NCBI GenBank assembly: GCA_025655555.1
Contig: JAHXIQ010000001.1
Location: 558,001 to 622,000 of the forward strand
DNA: 64,000 nucleotides
Direction of reading: 5' to 3'
Source of the DNA: Candidatus Thiodiazotropha sp. (ex Myrtea sp. 'scaly one' KF741663)
GTDB lineage: Bacteria > Pseudomonadota > Gammaproteobacteria > Chromatiales > Chromatiaceae
Part shown: one piece after another, positions 7,876 to 17,922 of the stretch
How the letters are laid out: each line of letters begins with the position of its first letter
Position numbering within the stretch: position 1 is the stretch's first letter
Notes under the pieces: model-generated
The model's database searches: none
What the model was told of the DNA's origin: nothing
What the model saw: the letters and a program-made list of their open reading frames with translations, nothing else
Translations under genes and position numbers: made by a program

Positions 7876-8106
7876 CTCGACCTCTCTTCTCTGGGATTCC
7901 AGATTGATCACCTGGAAGGAAGAATAACACCATTAATCACTGGTCAGAATGCCACATTATACCCCACAACCACAGCGATCCAGCGGGATTTTATAAAAAG
8001 AGGGTATTCTACTAAGGTATCTATCTGGTATTGTTCTGCATGGCTACCCGGTTAGGTCGCCAGTCCCTGATGGAACTATAAGCAGCAAGAATCCACAGAA
8101 GTAATC

Positions 8107-8814
8107 ATGGTCAAAAACGTCACATTCAAGGAAGCCAGAGACGGCACAGCAGATTGCCTCCAGTGCTCAATCAGAGAGTCGGTGCTCTTTGCCGGTGTGG
8201 AAGACTCTGCATTCGAGAAACTGCACGACCCGATAGACCAGTACACCCTGCCGGTGGGCGCCACGCTCTACCATGCAGGCGACATGGGTGAAAAGCTCTA
8301 CACCATCCGTTCAGGCATCATCAAACTGGTGCAATATCTGCCGGACGGCAGCCAGCGCATTGTCAGACTCATTCGCACCACCGACGTCACCGGTCTGGAA
8401 ATCCTTGTGGGTGAGACCTACCAGCACGACGCCGTGGTACTGCAGGAGACAGAGGTCTGTGCACTGCCGGTCAGAGTGGTGAACAATCTCAGTAGCGAAA
8501 ACCCCGGCCTGCATAAAGAGCTTCTCAATCGCTGGCAGCGTGCGTTGACCGAAGCCGATGCCTGGCTGACAGAACTCTCAACCGGCTCTGCCAAACAGCG
8601 TATCGCCCGCTTACTGCTTCGCTTGGTTAAAAACAGGGAAGAGAGTCAGTGCAGCCTGTTTGCCCGTGAGGACATGGGTGCCATGCTCGGCATCACCACG
8701 GAAACCGCCAGCCGCACCATCGCAGAATTCAAGCGTCAAAGCCTCTTGGTCGAAACCGCTCCCAACCAGTTTTTACTCGACATACCCAATCTCACGCGTC
8801 TCGCCGAAGATTGA
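8107..8814 (+). CDS. Crp/Fnr family transcriptional regulator
   Basis: 235 aa. Cyclic-nucleotide-type beta-barrel sensor domain (about 25-145), dimer helix, and winged-helix DNA-binding domain with recognition region MGAMLGITTETASRTIAEF near 190-208. A CxxC (Cys17, Cys20) at the N-terminus and one further Cys near 115 resemble FNR, but the third N-terminal FNR cysteine is absent, so an oxygen-labile 4Fe-4S cluster is uncertain. It starts a three-gene set with the following DUF-like and NifX-like genes; the next gene probably begins after a gap of about 83 bp. Confidence 0.9.
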   Translation: MVKNVTFKEARDGTADCLQCSIRESVLFAGVEDSAFEKLHDPIDQYTLPVGATLYHAGDMGEKLYTIRSGIIKLVQYLPDGSQRIVRLIRTTDVTGLEILVGETYQHDAVVLQETEVCALPVRVVNNLSSENPGLHKELLNRWQRALTEADAWLTELSTGSAKQRIARLLLRLVKNREESQCSLFAREDMGAMLGITTETASRTIAEFKRQSLLVETAPNQFLLDIPNLTRLAED

Positions 8815-8897
8815 TCATTTTCAATGCCCAGGCATTGGCTTCGGGCGTACTCTACTTGCCGTTCATTAGACTCCGACAGCGTCATGGAGAGCACACT

Positions 8898-9332
8898 TTG
8901 AAGCAGGAAATCGGGCAGATAGAACTCCCACTTATTACGCTGCAACTCAAACACTCAGAATGCCGTTTCGATACAGCGGATGCGATTGCGGCCTATTTTA
9001 AAGATAAGATCGAGTCCCATAAGGCAGCTTGCTACATCGCGACCTTTAACCACCTCGAACACACGGCAGGCTTACCTGAAGGACAAATTGCTGAAGAAAT
9101 CGAAGCTGCGCTCAATGTGGTCTTTTGCTTCGGATTTACATTGCAGGACCCGATACAGCTGGCAACCCGGCCGCGCTCCATCGGCATCTGCCAGGCTCAC
9201 ACCGGCTTTACGATCTCGTTCGTCGAGGCCCCGATGCCCGTGGTGAACGTATTGATGGAAGAGTGGGCCAATTCCCTGCATTGTAACGATACGGCGTCTT
9301 CCAATAGCCCGCATTCATCTGACGTCGCATGA
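8898..9332 (+). CDS. Conserved hypothetical protein, possibly DUF6858 type
   Basis: 144 aa from TTG 8898, preceded by GGAG seven bases upstream; the open frame reaches back to 8811 but overlaps the previous gene and has a poor start. Cytoplasmic, mixed alpha/beta, beginning LKQEIGQIELPLITLQ with a conserved-looking core HLEHTAGLPEGQIAEEIEAA. I associate this pattern with a small family found in sulfur-oxidising bacteria (annotated DUF6858), from memory and uncertain. It sits between a Crp/Fnr regulator and a NifX-like protein, all co-directional. Confidence 0.65.
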   Translation: MKQEIGQIELPLITLQLKHSECRFDTADAIAAYFKDKIESHKAACYIATFNHLEHTAGLPEGQIAEEIEAALNVVFCFGFTLQDPIQLATRPRSIGICQAHTGFTISFVEAPMPVVNVLMEEWANSLHCNDTASSNSPHSSDVA

Positions 9333-9360
9333 TGTCAGCACTGCAAGCAAAACACCTATC

Positions 9361-9738
9361 ATGAAAATAGCCATCACCAGCCAAAACTTCCGCAGTATTA
9401 CCCAGCATGCCGGAAAGACACGTCGCTTCCTTGTCTTTGAGCAAGATAGTTCCACGGGTAAAGCAGTGGAAACCGGCCGTCTCGATCTGCCTAAAGAGAT
9501 GTCGATGCATGAATTTCGGGGAGACGATCACCCCCTATTCAGTGCCGACATCCTGGTCACCGGCAGCAGTGGACAGGGTTTCGTCAATCGCATGGCCCGG
9601 GTCGGTGTCCGTGTCATCGTGACAAGCGAAACCGACCCGCAGACAGCGGCTGAAAAGCTATTCGCCGGACAATCCCTCCCGGCAGCCGAACCCCATAACC
9701 ACGAACACAGCCACGAACCTGTTATGCCCCGACTGTAG
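9361..9738 (+). CDS. NifX/NifB-type dinitrogenase cofactor-like domain protein
   Basis: 125 aa, a single domain resembling the dinitrogenase iron-molybdenum cofactor biosynthesis family: N-terminal MKIAITSQNFRSITQHAGK, central DILVTGSSGQGFVNRM and ARVGVRVIVTSETDPQTAAE. The C-terminus is histidine rich (EPHNHEHSHEP), suggesting metal binding. No other nif genes are in the window, so a general metal or Fe-S cluster carrier role is likelier than nitrogenase assembly. It follows the DUF6858-like gene by 28 bp and probably belongs to the same transcript. Confidence 0.82.
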   Translation: MKIAITSQNFRSITQHAGKTRRFLVFEQDSSTGKAVETGRLDLPKEMSMHEFRGDDHPLFSADILVTGSSGQGFVNRMARVGVRVIVTSETDPQTAAEKLFAGQSLPAAEPHNHEHSHEPVMPRL

Positions 9739-9761
9739 CCGGGCACAGCGATCCGATTAAG

Positions 9762-10262
9762 CTACATCGACATCTCCAGATCATCGATCACCTGATCGAC
9801 GCCGGCCTGGGCGCAACGCTCATCGGTCTCTCCCGAGGGTGCGCCACTGACGCCTACACCACCCAGCAGCTGGCCGCCCGCCTGGATCGGTAATCCGCCA
9901 GCCGACATCACCAAGCCGTCGATGCGACCGATCGGTGAATCGGCACGACTGGTCAGAGCCGAGGTGGCCGCATTGAAGTTAACTGCCGTAAAGGCTTTCT
10001 GACGGCTGATCGGAACCGTTATTTGTGCGGCGATGGTATCTCGCAAGACCACCTGTACTGTCCCATCTCTGTCCACCACGGTGACGCCGATCTGAATCCC
10101 CTCTTTGCGGCAGGCCTCGATGGCGCCGCGAGCAACTGCAGTCGCTGTCTCTAAAGAGAGACGTTTGAGGCTGACAGTCGGCGATGCCTCTTCCTCAGCA
10201 ACCACCGCTTGGGAGAAACACATGAGTGTCCCCAGAATCATTGGAATCATGCTTTTATTCAT
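9762..10262 (-). CDS. Exported GlcG/HbpS family heme-binding-like protein
   Basis: 166 aa with signal peptide (residues 1-22, cleavage VVA-EEE). The mature part matches the GlcG/HbpS fold: helical LSLETATAVARGAIEACRK, IGVTVVDRDGTVQVVLRD, then RQKAFTAVNFNAATSAL and GGLPIQAGGQLLGGVGVSGA. Family members bind heme or small ligands in the periplasm. RBS GGAGG lies 8-10 nt before ATG. It converges on the NifX-like gene; the next gene on its strand, ispG, lies upstream with an 81-bp gap. Confidence 0.85.
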   Translation of the reverse strand: MNKSMIPMILGTLMCFSQAVVAEEEASPTVSLKRLSLETATAVARGAIEACRKEGIQIGVTVVDRDGTVQVVLRDTIAAQITVPISRQKAFTAVNFNAATSALTSRADSPIGRIDGLVMSAGGLPIQAGGQLLGGVGVSGAPSGETDERCAQAGVDQVIDDLEMSM

Positions 10263-10343
10263 CTCTATCCTCCACCATGTTTAAGTTGGTATCGCGACTT
10301 TCTTGTTAGACGGGGATAGCCAGCCTGGTCTCTCCCCCAATAC

Positions 10344-11558
10344 TCAGCTCCCGTAATGTTGTTTCACGTAAGTATCCACCAGTTCAATGAACTGATCTGC
10401 AATATTGTCGCCCTTCAGGGTGACGGTTTTTTCTCCATCCACATAGACCGGTGCAGCAGGCGACTCGCCGGTACCCGGCAGACTGATACCGATATTCGCC
10501 TGCTTACTCTCTCCAGGCCCATTGACCACGCAACCCATCACCGCTACTGAGAGATTCTCCACACCCGGATAGACCGCTTTCCACTGAATCATCCGCTCTC
10601 GCAGATGCTGTTGCACCTGCTTGGCCAGATGCTGGAAGTAGGTACTGGTGGTCCTTCCACAACCGGGGCAGGCTACAACCATCGGGGTAAACGCGCGAAT
10701 CCCCATGGATTGAAGCAGTTCCTGCGCCACCACCACCTCCTGTGTTCTCGCCCCGCCCGGTTCCGGCGTCAAAGAGATGCGGATGGTGTCGCCGATCCCC
10801 TCCTGCAGCAGCACCGCCAGTGCGGCACTGGATGCCACCATACCCTTGGAGCCCATACCTGCCTCGGTCAGACCGAGATGCAGCGCATAATTGCAGCTTT
10901 GCGCCAGTGACCGATAAACCGCAATCAGGTCCTGTACCCCGCTCATTTTACAGGAGATCACAATACGGTCGGGACCCAATCCCAATGCTTCCGCCCGCTG
11001 CGCACTCTCCAGCGCAGACACCACCATGATCCGATAGGTCATGTGTGTGGCATCCAATGGATTGTCTGAGCGGGAATTCTCATCCATCAGCCGGGCCACC
11101 AGTCCCTTATCCAAACTGCCCCAATTAACACCGATTCGCACCGGCTTGTCATAACGGCAGGCGGTCTCGATCATGCTGGCAAACTGACTGTCGCGCTTTT
11201 CGCCACTGCCCACGTTACCTGGATTAATGCGATATTTCGCCAGCGCCTCGGCACAGGCGGGAAAGTCACTCAGTAAACGGTGGCCATTGAAGTGGAAATC
11301 ACCGATCAGGGGCACATCAACGCCCCGGCCCACCAAGCGATCCCGTATTTCCGGCACTGCCCTGGCTGCAGCCTCGTTATTGACCGTGAGGCGAACCAAC
11401 TCCGATCCCGCAGCGGCAAGCGCCATGACCTGCTCAGTGGTTGCATCCACATCAGCCGTGTCGGTATTGGTCATTGACTGCACCACGACGGGGGCACTAC
11501 CACCGACTTTCACACCGCCGATAAGGACGGCACGGGTATCCTGTCTCTCAATTGCCAC
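10344..11558 (-). CDS. ispG: 4-hydroxy-3-methylbut-2-enyl diphosphate synthase IspG
   Basis: 404 aa, GTG start (GTG GCA ATT GAG). Reductively converts MEcPP to HMBPP in the MEP isoprenoid pathway. N-terminal TIM barrel with conserved [18 protein letters not shown] and RINPGNVG; C-terminal 4Fe-4S domain with CPGCGRTT and GCVVNGPGE supplying the three cysteines and the glutamate ligand. Length is typical of the short bacterial form. In many gammaproteobacteria it lies upstream of hisS; here a GlcG-like gene follows instead. Confidence 0.97.
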   Translation of the reverse strand: MAIERQDTRAVLIGGVKVGGSAPVVVQSMTNTDTADVDATTEQVMALAAAGSELVRLTVNNEAAARAVPEIRDRLVGRGVDVPLIGDFHFNGHRLLSDFPACAEALAKYRINPGNVGSGEKRDSQFASMIETACRYDKPVRIGVNWGSLDKGLVARLMDENSRSDNPLDATHMTYRIMVVSALESAQRAEALGLGPDRIVISCKMSGVQDLIAVYRSLAQSCNYALHLGLTEAGMGSKGMVASSAALAVLLQEGIGDTIRISLTPEPGGARTQEVVVAQELLQSMGIRAFTPMVVACPGCGRTTSTYFQHLAKQVQQHLRERMIQWKAVYPGVENLSVAVMGCVVNGPGESKQANIGISLPGTGESPAAPVYVDGEKTVTLKGDNIADQFIELVDTYVKQHYGS

Positions 11559-11654
11559 GCTCTCGCTGCCTCACTCCAATCACTGGAGGTTGAGGATACC
11601 AAAATAGCCCTCTCGTGATTACCTGTGTTTTCAGGATAAATAATGTTTCCCGAA

Positions 11655-11681
11655 AAGAAAAAAGCCGCCCGAAGGCGGCTT
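11655..11681 (-). terminator. Rho-independent terminator of the 778-aa unknown gene
   Basis: Leftward strand: AAGCCGCC-TTCG-GGCGGCTT (11681-11662) followed by a T run (A run on the plus strand, 11655-11663). It lies about 20 bp beyond the stop at 11703. Confidence 0.85.
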
Positions 11682-11702
11682 AAAACCCTTAATGACTCTG
11701 GG

Positions 11703-14039
11703 CTATTCCGTTCGCTCTTTGACCAGACGGGCCTCTACTACTGGTTCAACTGACGAAGACAACACCCTCGATGGCGGGCAAGGGATGGGTTTCTTCATCA
11801 ACGCGAAAGCCGAGGTATCGTGACTCTCATATTGACGAATCCGGCTGAAACCATTCCGTGTCCGGGGATTGGCGTGGAGCTCAACCGCGAATGCACAACG
11901 GGTATAGGGTCCGTTGCTACCGATCTGGCGCAGCAGATGGTCCACCCCCGCATCCAGATTGGTCGGTGTGTGGGCAGGTGTGGTGGAACTATCACTCTCC
12001 ACCGTGGTACCCGAGATGCCTCGTTTGATCGACAGGCTGTAGCTGGCGAGGAAATCCCTTTCCGGCGGCAACTTATGGTAGGCCACATAGGTCACCCTCA
12101 CCTGGTCGGTGGTACCGTCGTTGTACTCGATGAACTGACATTCACCGGTGGGGGAACCGCCCAGACCCACTGACTGAATATCGGCAGTGGTGTCGGTATT
12201 GTCTACCCACAGATTAAAATGCACGCTGCCATCAGGTTGCACGTGAGGATTATCATCCACCGGCCAGATACCGCCGACCGCATCCGAGGTTGGCAGGAAG
12301 AAAGTCCAGTCAGTGCCCGGTGCTGTTGGGTCAAGACGATTACCCGCGGCATCGAACATTTCCAGACGCAGCACATAGCGGCCATCGGCAACCTGGGGTA
12401 CATAGCGGTTTAGATCAGCGTCCCACAAGGCGGTATGCCACAGTGCGAAGGCACGGTCGTTTCGATTGAGTGCAATCCAGTCCTTGGCGGGATCGGGCAC
12501 CTTGAACAGACTGGGTTCGCCTCCGACGGCAAAAGGTCCCAGCTCCTCTGGCACAATAAAGAAGTTGCTGCCGATCTGGGTCAGATACCGATGAGTGATG
12601 GGTGCATTCAGATAGCTCCAGCTCGATGTACCTTCCGGGGCAACCGACCAACGATAGTGGGCGACACCTTTGCTTGTCAGGCTGTCGTGGAACTGCATCC
12701 GCACATCCAGCCGGGTACCGTAGGGGTCGGTAGCATTGTAGAGTCCCCGGTCGGTATTCGGAATATCAGCCGGCTTCAGGTGGGCCTGCTCAATCTGGTA
12801 CCAGCCGTCGTCGCCAATACCCAGAGGCATGACATAAATCCCCGGCTTGTCGGTATCGTCGTTGGGATTACAGACGACGGTTTGCGCGTCATGGGTCAGC
12901 AGACTGACCAGTTTACCGCTGGGATGATTCCAGTAGGTATGACACAACACGGGATAGCGAGCGTAGATCACCCGATCGATGCCTTCAATGGACTGACGGA
13001 CCTTGAACCAGAGATCCGGCTGGTCCTTGCGACAGATAGACAGTGGGACCAGGGTTGAAAAACTGCCGTCCGACTGCAATTGCGCCGTGCCGAGTTTTTC
13101 CAGACCATAGAAGCGGCACCACGGCCACCACAGCCAATGAATCCAGGGATACCAGCAGAGCCAGAAGCGAAATGTCTGAAACTGCTCAACCAGGAGATGT
13201 CGAAACTGCTGGGTGTTTGTATAGAGAACCTTTGAGAGTTGCACATCCCCACTGATGGAGGAGTTCAACCAAAGCTGCTTCTCACTTGCCTGCATTGCAG
13301 CCAGATTTTGATCCAATCGCAAGCGGGCCGTATCCATGGCTGCCACGCGCTGAGTGGCGAACGACCAGGCTGGTGGCAGTTTGGCAAGTTTTGCCTGCAG
13401 ATCTTCGATAAAGGGCGGTCTGGGACGCGGCGGCGTGCCACACCAGTCGTCATCATCAATGTCACACCATTGGGGGAGTTCTTCCGGTTGCCGGATATCG
13501 AATGGCGGTGGATCCAACACCAGGTCGATAATTCCGTCACGGATGCGTTCAATCACAATATCCGGAATTTTCAGCAGACAGTAGACATCCACATCATAGA
13601 TATCCACCTCACCGACACAGACCGGATATTTTTTTCCATCTGCCCACTTGTCCACGGTACCCGTAACCAGATAGGGCACTTTGATCCAGCAGATCCAGAC
13701 GGGGTGTGGAAGTGTGATGGTTGGGATATCCGCCAACCTTGGCAGATCGTCGAGACGATGTGTCGACAGCTTCTGGCGGGCGATTTCCCTGACTGACTCC
13801 GTGCTGGGGCCAATCTTTACCGTCAAACTCTTCTCGTTACCGCTTTCCAAGCCTTCAAAAAGCGCACTTCCCATCCCAGACTTCCTGGGTTCCTGTTTTA
13901 CCGCCGCTTTCGCCAACAGGCGACCGGACTTGTGATAGAGATAAGCTGATATCTCCGGCCATGATTGCTTGTCATCTAACGCCTGAAGCTCAAGATTGAT
14001 CTTCAGACTGTTTCCCTTCGATTTCCTTGATGTCGCCAT
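11703..14039 (-). CDS. Unknown 778-aa protein, divergent from two other unknown genes
   Basis: Not recognised. ATG 14039 is chosen because AAAGGAGAAAGGAT stands directly before it. No signal peptide. Residues about 100-175 contain VTGTVDKW..KYPVCVGEVDIYDVDVY, resembling a carboxypeptidase-regulatory or transthyretin-like beta module; a second such feature, AQLQSDGSFSTLV...PDLWFKV, occurs near 320-350. Between them is an extremely Trp/aromatic segment (FWLCWYPWIHWLWWPWC, near 293-309). Pro-rich CGTPPRPRPPF and Asp-rich CDIDDDDWCG precede it. The C-terminal 300 residues look beta-rich and Asp/Gly rich, ending in a basic tail. It is divergent from the 434- and 195-aa unknown genes and closed by its own terminator, so the three may be one functional unit (inference). 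Confidence 0.8.
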   Translation of the reverse strand: MATSRKSKGNSLKINLELQALDDKQSWPEISAYLYHKSGRLLAKAAVKQEPRKSGMGSALFEGLESGNEKSLTVKIGPSTESVREIARQKLSTHRLDDLPRLADIPTITLPHPVWICWIKVPYLVTGTVDKWADGKKYPVCVGEVDIYDVDVYCLLKIPDIVIERIRDGIIDLVLDPPPFDIRQPEELPQWCDIDDDDWCGTPPRPRPPFIEDLQAKLAKLPPAWSFATQRVAAMDTARLRLDQNLAAMQASEKQLWLNSSISGDVQLSKVLYTNTQQFRHLLVEQFQTFRFWLCWYPWIHWLWWPWCRFYGLEKLGTAQLQSDGSFSTLVPLSICRKDQPDLWFKVRQSIEGIDRVIYARYPVLCHTYWNHPSGKLVSLLTHDAQTVVCNPNDDTDKPGIYVMPLGIGDDGWYQIEQAHLKPADIPNTDRGLYNATDPYGTRLDVRMQFHDSLTSKGVAHYRWSVAPEGTSSWSYLNAPITHRYLTQIGSNFFIVPEELGPFAVGGEPSLFKVPDPAKDWIALNRNDRAFALWHTALWDADLNRYVPQVADGRYVLRLEMFDAAGNRLDPTAPGTDWTFFLPTSDAVGGIWPVDDNPHVQPDGSVHFNLWVDNTDTTADIQSVGLGGSPTGECQFIEYNDGTTDQVRVTYVAYHKLPPERDFLASYSLSIKRGISGTTVESDSSTTPAHTPTNLDAGVDHLLRQIGSNGPYTRCAFAVELHANPRTRNGFSRIRQYESHDTSAFALMKKPIPCPPSRVLSSSVEPVVEARLVKERTE

Positions 14040-14295
14040 ATCCTTTCTCCTTTCTTCGACATGATCGGGCTCAAACACGAACCCATATGCATACAGTGAT
14101 CCACCAGCAACTACGGCGGAGCATGCCTTCACCACACATCACAATTGCGTGACTGCGATAACGAACACCACCTTTGTAACAGGGGAGACCCGTTGTGCCA
14201 TGTGAATAATTCACATCGACAGAGATAACTAATTCACTGTTTGACGAAGTACCGGCATCTACTCTGGCTACACAAACACACAAAGGAGAATTGAC
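14040..14295. promoter_or_regulatory. Divergent intergenic region of the unknown three-gene locus
   Basis: 256 bp between opposite starts, with strong Shine-Dalgarno sequences at both ends (AAAGGAG on the minus side; AAAGGAG 6-7 nt before ATG 14296). It must hold promoters for both directions if the locus is expressed. I see no clear operator palindrome. A start-like ATTCACATCG...CACTGTTTGACG area near 14207-14246 could carry a -35 element, unproven. Confidence 0.45.
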
Positions 14296-15600
14296 ATGGA
14301 AAACTCGTTAGCCTGCTGCCCCGAACTCCCAGATGGGAAGAAGTGCGACTACCTGGACTTCGTCTATCGTCTAACGCATCTGGCCACGGTTAGTGGCAAT
14401 GATCGAACTCACCGGGTACCGGTGGAGGTCGCGCTACATATCCGTCTGGAACGTTGTACAGGACCGATGGAGCTGGGGAACCTGGTCTACAGCACCACCC
14501 TGCTGCCCGGAGAAAAAGTCCGTCTGTTCAGTCTCGATCGACGTTCCCGTTTCACATTCGACAGTGAGACCCAGCTCTCCTACCGCCACGAGCGCATGGC
14601 CGAAGAGCAGTTCTACATGGATTCAGTGGATCGATTTATGTCAGATCTGGAATCCAGCGATCAAAGCTCATCCTCATCCAGCTCATCGGGTTCTGCTTCC
14701 AGCTCCGGTGGCACAAGCGGCATTTTTGAAACTATTTTCAGCGGCCCATCGGTCAGCGTATCCGGTAGCTACAATGCCCAATCGACCCACGCGTTCCTGC
14801 GTGAACTCAATGCGCATGCGGAGTCTTCCCATAACCGATCAGTACAGATGACCCGGGAATCGAGTTCAATCTCAATCGGTGAGGTCTCCTCCCGCCAGCA
14901 CGTGGAAGGGGAAAGTGAAAGCCACCTGGAAAGCAGCAGCCGCACCTTTTCGAATCCCAACCGATGCCGGGCCGTGAGCTACATGTTCTATCAAGTGAAC
15001 AAAGTCCAGACTGTTAAATTGACCATCCAGGCGGTACGCACACGGGTCATCGATCCTGCCGGTAACAACTCCGTGGTAAACCGCCCGATCGCCAGAGATC
15101 CTCAACTGACCACCATACCCGCAGGTGTCCTGGCTAACTCCAGCAAACTGCCGGAGTTGCAGGCCGCGTATCTGGCAACAGAACTGCAGACACCTCAATT
15201 GAGCAGCTTTCGGCGCATCAATGTCGCCTCATTGGGTGCGATTAACACCAATCAGGAACCTATCAGTCAGGAACTCAACACCAAGGCCATAAGCGCCGTA
15301 CAGGGTGACTTGCAGAAAAACGGCATCCTCGACGCCAAGGGGAATGTCACGAAAGAGATCCGTGCCGAAATGGAGTTTTCTTTCCGCACCAGCCTGCCCA
15401 CACCCGGCGTGGTCGTAAGAGGTTGCCTCGATGATTGCCAGACCTGCGAGCCTGCGCTTGAGGAGAGTATCAAGATCGAGCTGGAGCACCAGCGCCTACA
15501 GAATGAACTGCTGAAAAAGCAGATCGATCTGCTGGACAAATCACAAGAGTACCGTTGTTGTCCGGTGGATGAATCAGAAGAGGCGCCTTGCCCGGAGTAA
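14296..15600 (+). CDS. Unknown 434-aa protein with serine tract and cysteine-rich ends
   Basis: Not recognised. No signal peptide. The N-terminus has ACCPELPDGKKC; residues 45-100 form a well-defined block (RVPVEVALHIRLERCTGPME, LLPGEKVRLFSLDRRSRFTF). Residues about 122-142 are a serine/glycine linker (SSDQSSSSSSSSGSASSSGG). A second serine-rich, glutamate-rich stretch (SSSISIGEVSSRQHVEGESE) follows. The C-terminal quarter has RGCLDDCQTCEPALEE, then a helical coiled coil (IELEHQRLQNELLKKQIDLL) and finally YRCCPVDESEEAPCPE. Paired cysteines at both ends suggest metal binding or disulfides. It has an AAAGGAG start and a 99-bp gap to the next co-directional unknown gene. Confidence 0.85.
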   Translation: MENSLACCPELPDGKKCDYLDFVYRLTHLATVSGNDRTHRVPVEVALHIRLERCTGPMELGNLVYSTTLLPGEKVRLFSLDRRSRFTFDSETQLSYRHERMAEEQFYMDSVDRFMSDLESSDQSSSSSSSSGSASSSGGTSGIFETIFSGPSVSVSGSYNAQSTHAFLRELNAHAESSHNRSVQMTRESSSISIGEVSSRQHVEGESESHLESSSRTFSNPNRCRAVSYMFYQVNKVQTVKLTIQAVRTRVIDPAGNNSVVNRPIARDPQLTTIPAGVLANSSKLPELQAAYLATELQTPQLSSFRRINVASLGAINTNQEPISQELNTKAISAVQGDLQKNGILDAKGNVTKEIRAEMEFSFRTSLPTPGVVVRGCLDDCQTCEPALEESIKIELEHQRLQNELLKKQIDLLDKSQEYRCCPVDESEEAPCPE

Positions 15601-15699
15601 AGCACGCAGTCAGCGCACGCAGAAGGACCCGAATAGGACTTAACAGCTTTCGGGTCCTTCCCCAACCCGTGAAAAATACCCGTCAACAGGAGGCCTATC

Positions 15700-16287
15700 A
15701 TGGCTAAGAGACAGACAAACAAGGGCTACACCAAAGCTGTACACCAGTCACGACCGGACTGGGATTACTATCTGCCAAAGGTTGATAAAAGCATCATCAA
15801 GAAGCTGGAAAAGAAACCCATCTTCCCCAAAGTGTGCGATCGGCCCTGCACAAAGGTCATGACCCTGTTTCCAGAGGATTCGGTCAACGGTCACTCTGGC
15901 AAGGGCTACCATATGATTAACATCGACGGTTACAGAACCATCAATGCCTATGTCATATCAGATGCACTCAACAGTACCACTCAGCGGGGCTTCACGCTGG
16001 AACTGAGCTTTTCTGTTAACGACTTCGTCTATGGTGTCGGCGTGATTGGAGAAACCAGCCACTTCTTCAATTTCGACAGCTACTTCAATCCCGGTAACGC
16101 CAGCCACAAAACCATTCGGATCGAGACCAATGATCTCACCACAACGGGTGGGCTTCCCTGGATTGGGGGCACTGATTTGACCCATATCCTGCGCGTCCCT
16201 GTTCTGGGCCCCTATGTCCGCGCCAGCGTCTTCAATGAAGACGACACGGCACGCCGGGTTGAAGTCAAAGCCTATCTATCGACTTGA
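15700..16287 (+). CDS. Unknown 195-aa beta-rich protein, third gene of the unknown locus
   Basis: Not recognised. Strong AGGAGG RBS before ATG. The basic N-terminus (MAKRQTNKGYTKAVHQSRPD) includes KVCDRPCTKV; the rest alternates polar and hydrophobic residues as in a beta sandwich (TLELSFSVNDFVYGVGVIGE; VPVLGPYVRASVFNEDDTAR, then RVEVKAYLST at the end). The ending pattern, V-x-G-P-Y-V-x-x-x-V-x-N-x-D, is common in secreted or structural jelly-roll proteins, but there is no signal peptide. It is followed by a terminator at 16339-16367. Co-directional with the 434-aa gene, so probably in one operon. Confidence 0.82.
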   Translation: MAKRQTNKGYTKAVHQSRPDWDYYLPKVDKSIIKKLEKKPIFPKVCDRPCTKVMTLFPEDSVNGHSGKGYHMINIDGYRTINAYVISDALNSTTQRGFTLELSFSVNDFVYGVGVIGETSHFFNFDSYFNPGNASHKTIRIETNDLTTTGGLPWIGGTDLTHILRVPVLGPYVRASVFNEDDTARRVEVKAYLST

Positions 16288-16338
16288 GCGCAGAGATGAC
16301 ACATGATGTCGTTTCGTGTGGCTCACTAAGATTAGAAT

Positions 16339-16367
16339 AAAAAAAGCCCGGCACTATGCCGGGCTTT
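16339..16367. terminator. Hairpin terminator between the unknown locus and sqr
   Basis: AAAGCCCGGCA-CTA-TGCCGGGCTTT (16343-16367), a perfect 11-bp stem. The A run at 16339-16345 gives the U tract for the leftward sqr transcript; the TTT on the other side is short, so rightward termination is weaker. Confidence 0.85.
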
Positions 16368-16388
16368 CTGATGCGAGAAGCGTATCGT

Positions 16389-17657
<1,269 letters not shown>

Positions 17658-17922
17658 TTAAGCCCTCCAAATACTCTCCTACATTATATCTCTGTAACCG
17701 CTGAGGGCAGGAGAATTGCCTCATCGTCAGCTTTCAAACCCATGCACTTTACACACAACCTACTGATAACTAAAGTAATTTAATATATTTAGCATGTTCT
17801 AATACAGCGTGAATACTAAACCTTTCGTTTATTCTGGTTTTTGTCTGGACGGGAATTACCTCAGGCAAAATACAGTACATGCGCCAATTCCAGCCTATCG
17901 AATCATAGACTTAGCATTTTCC

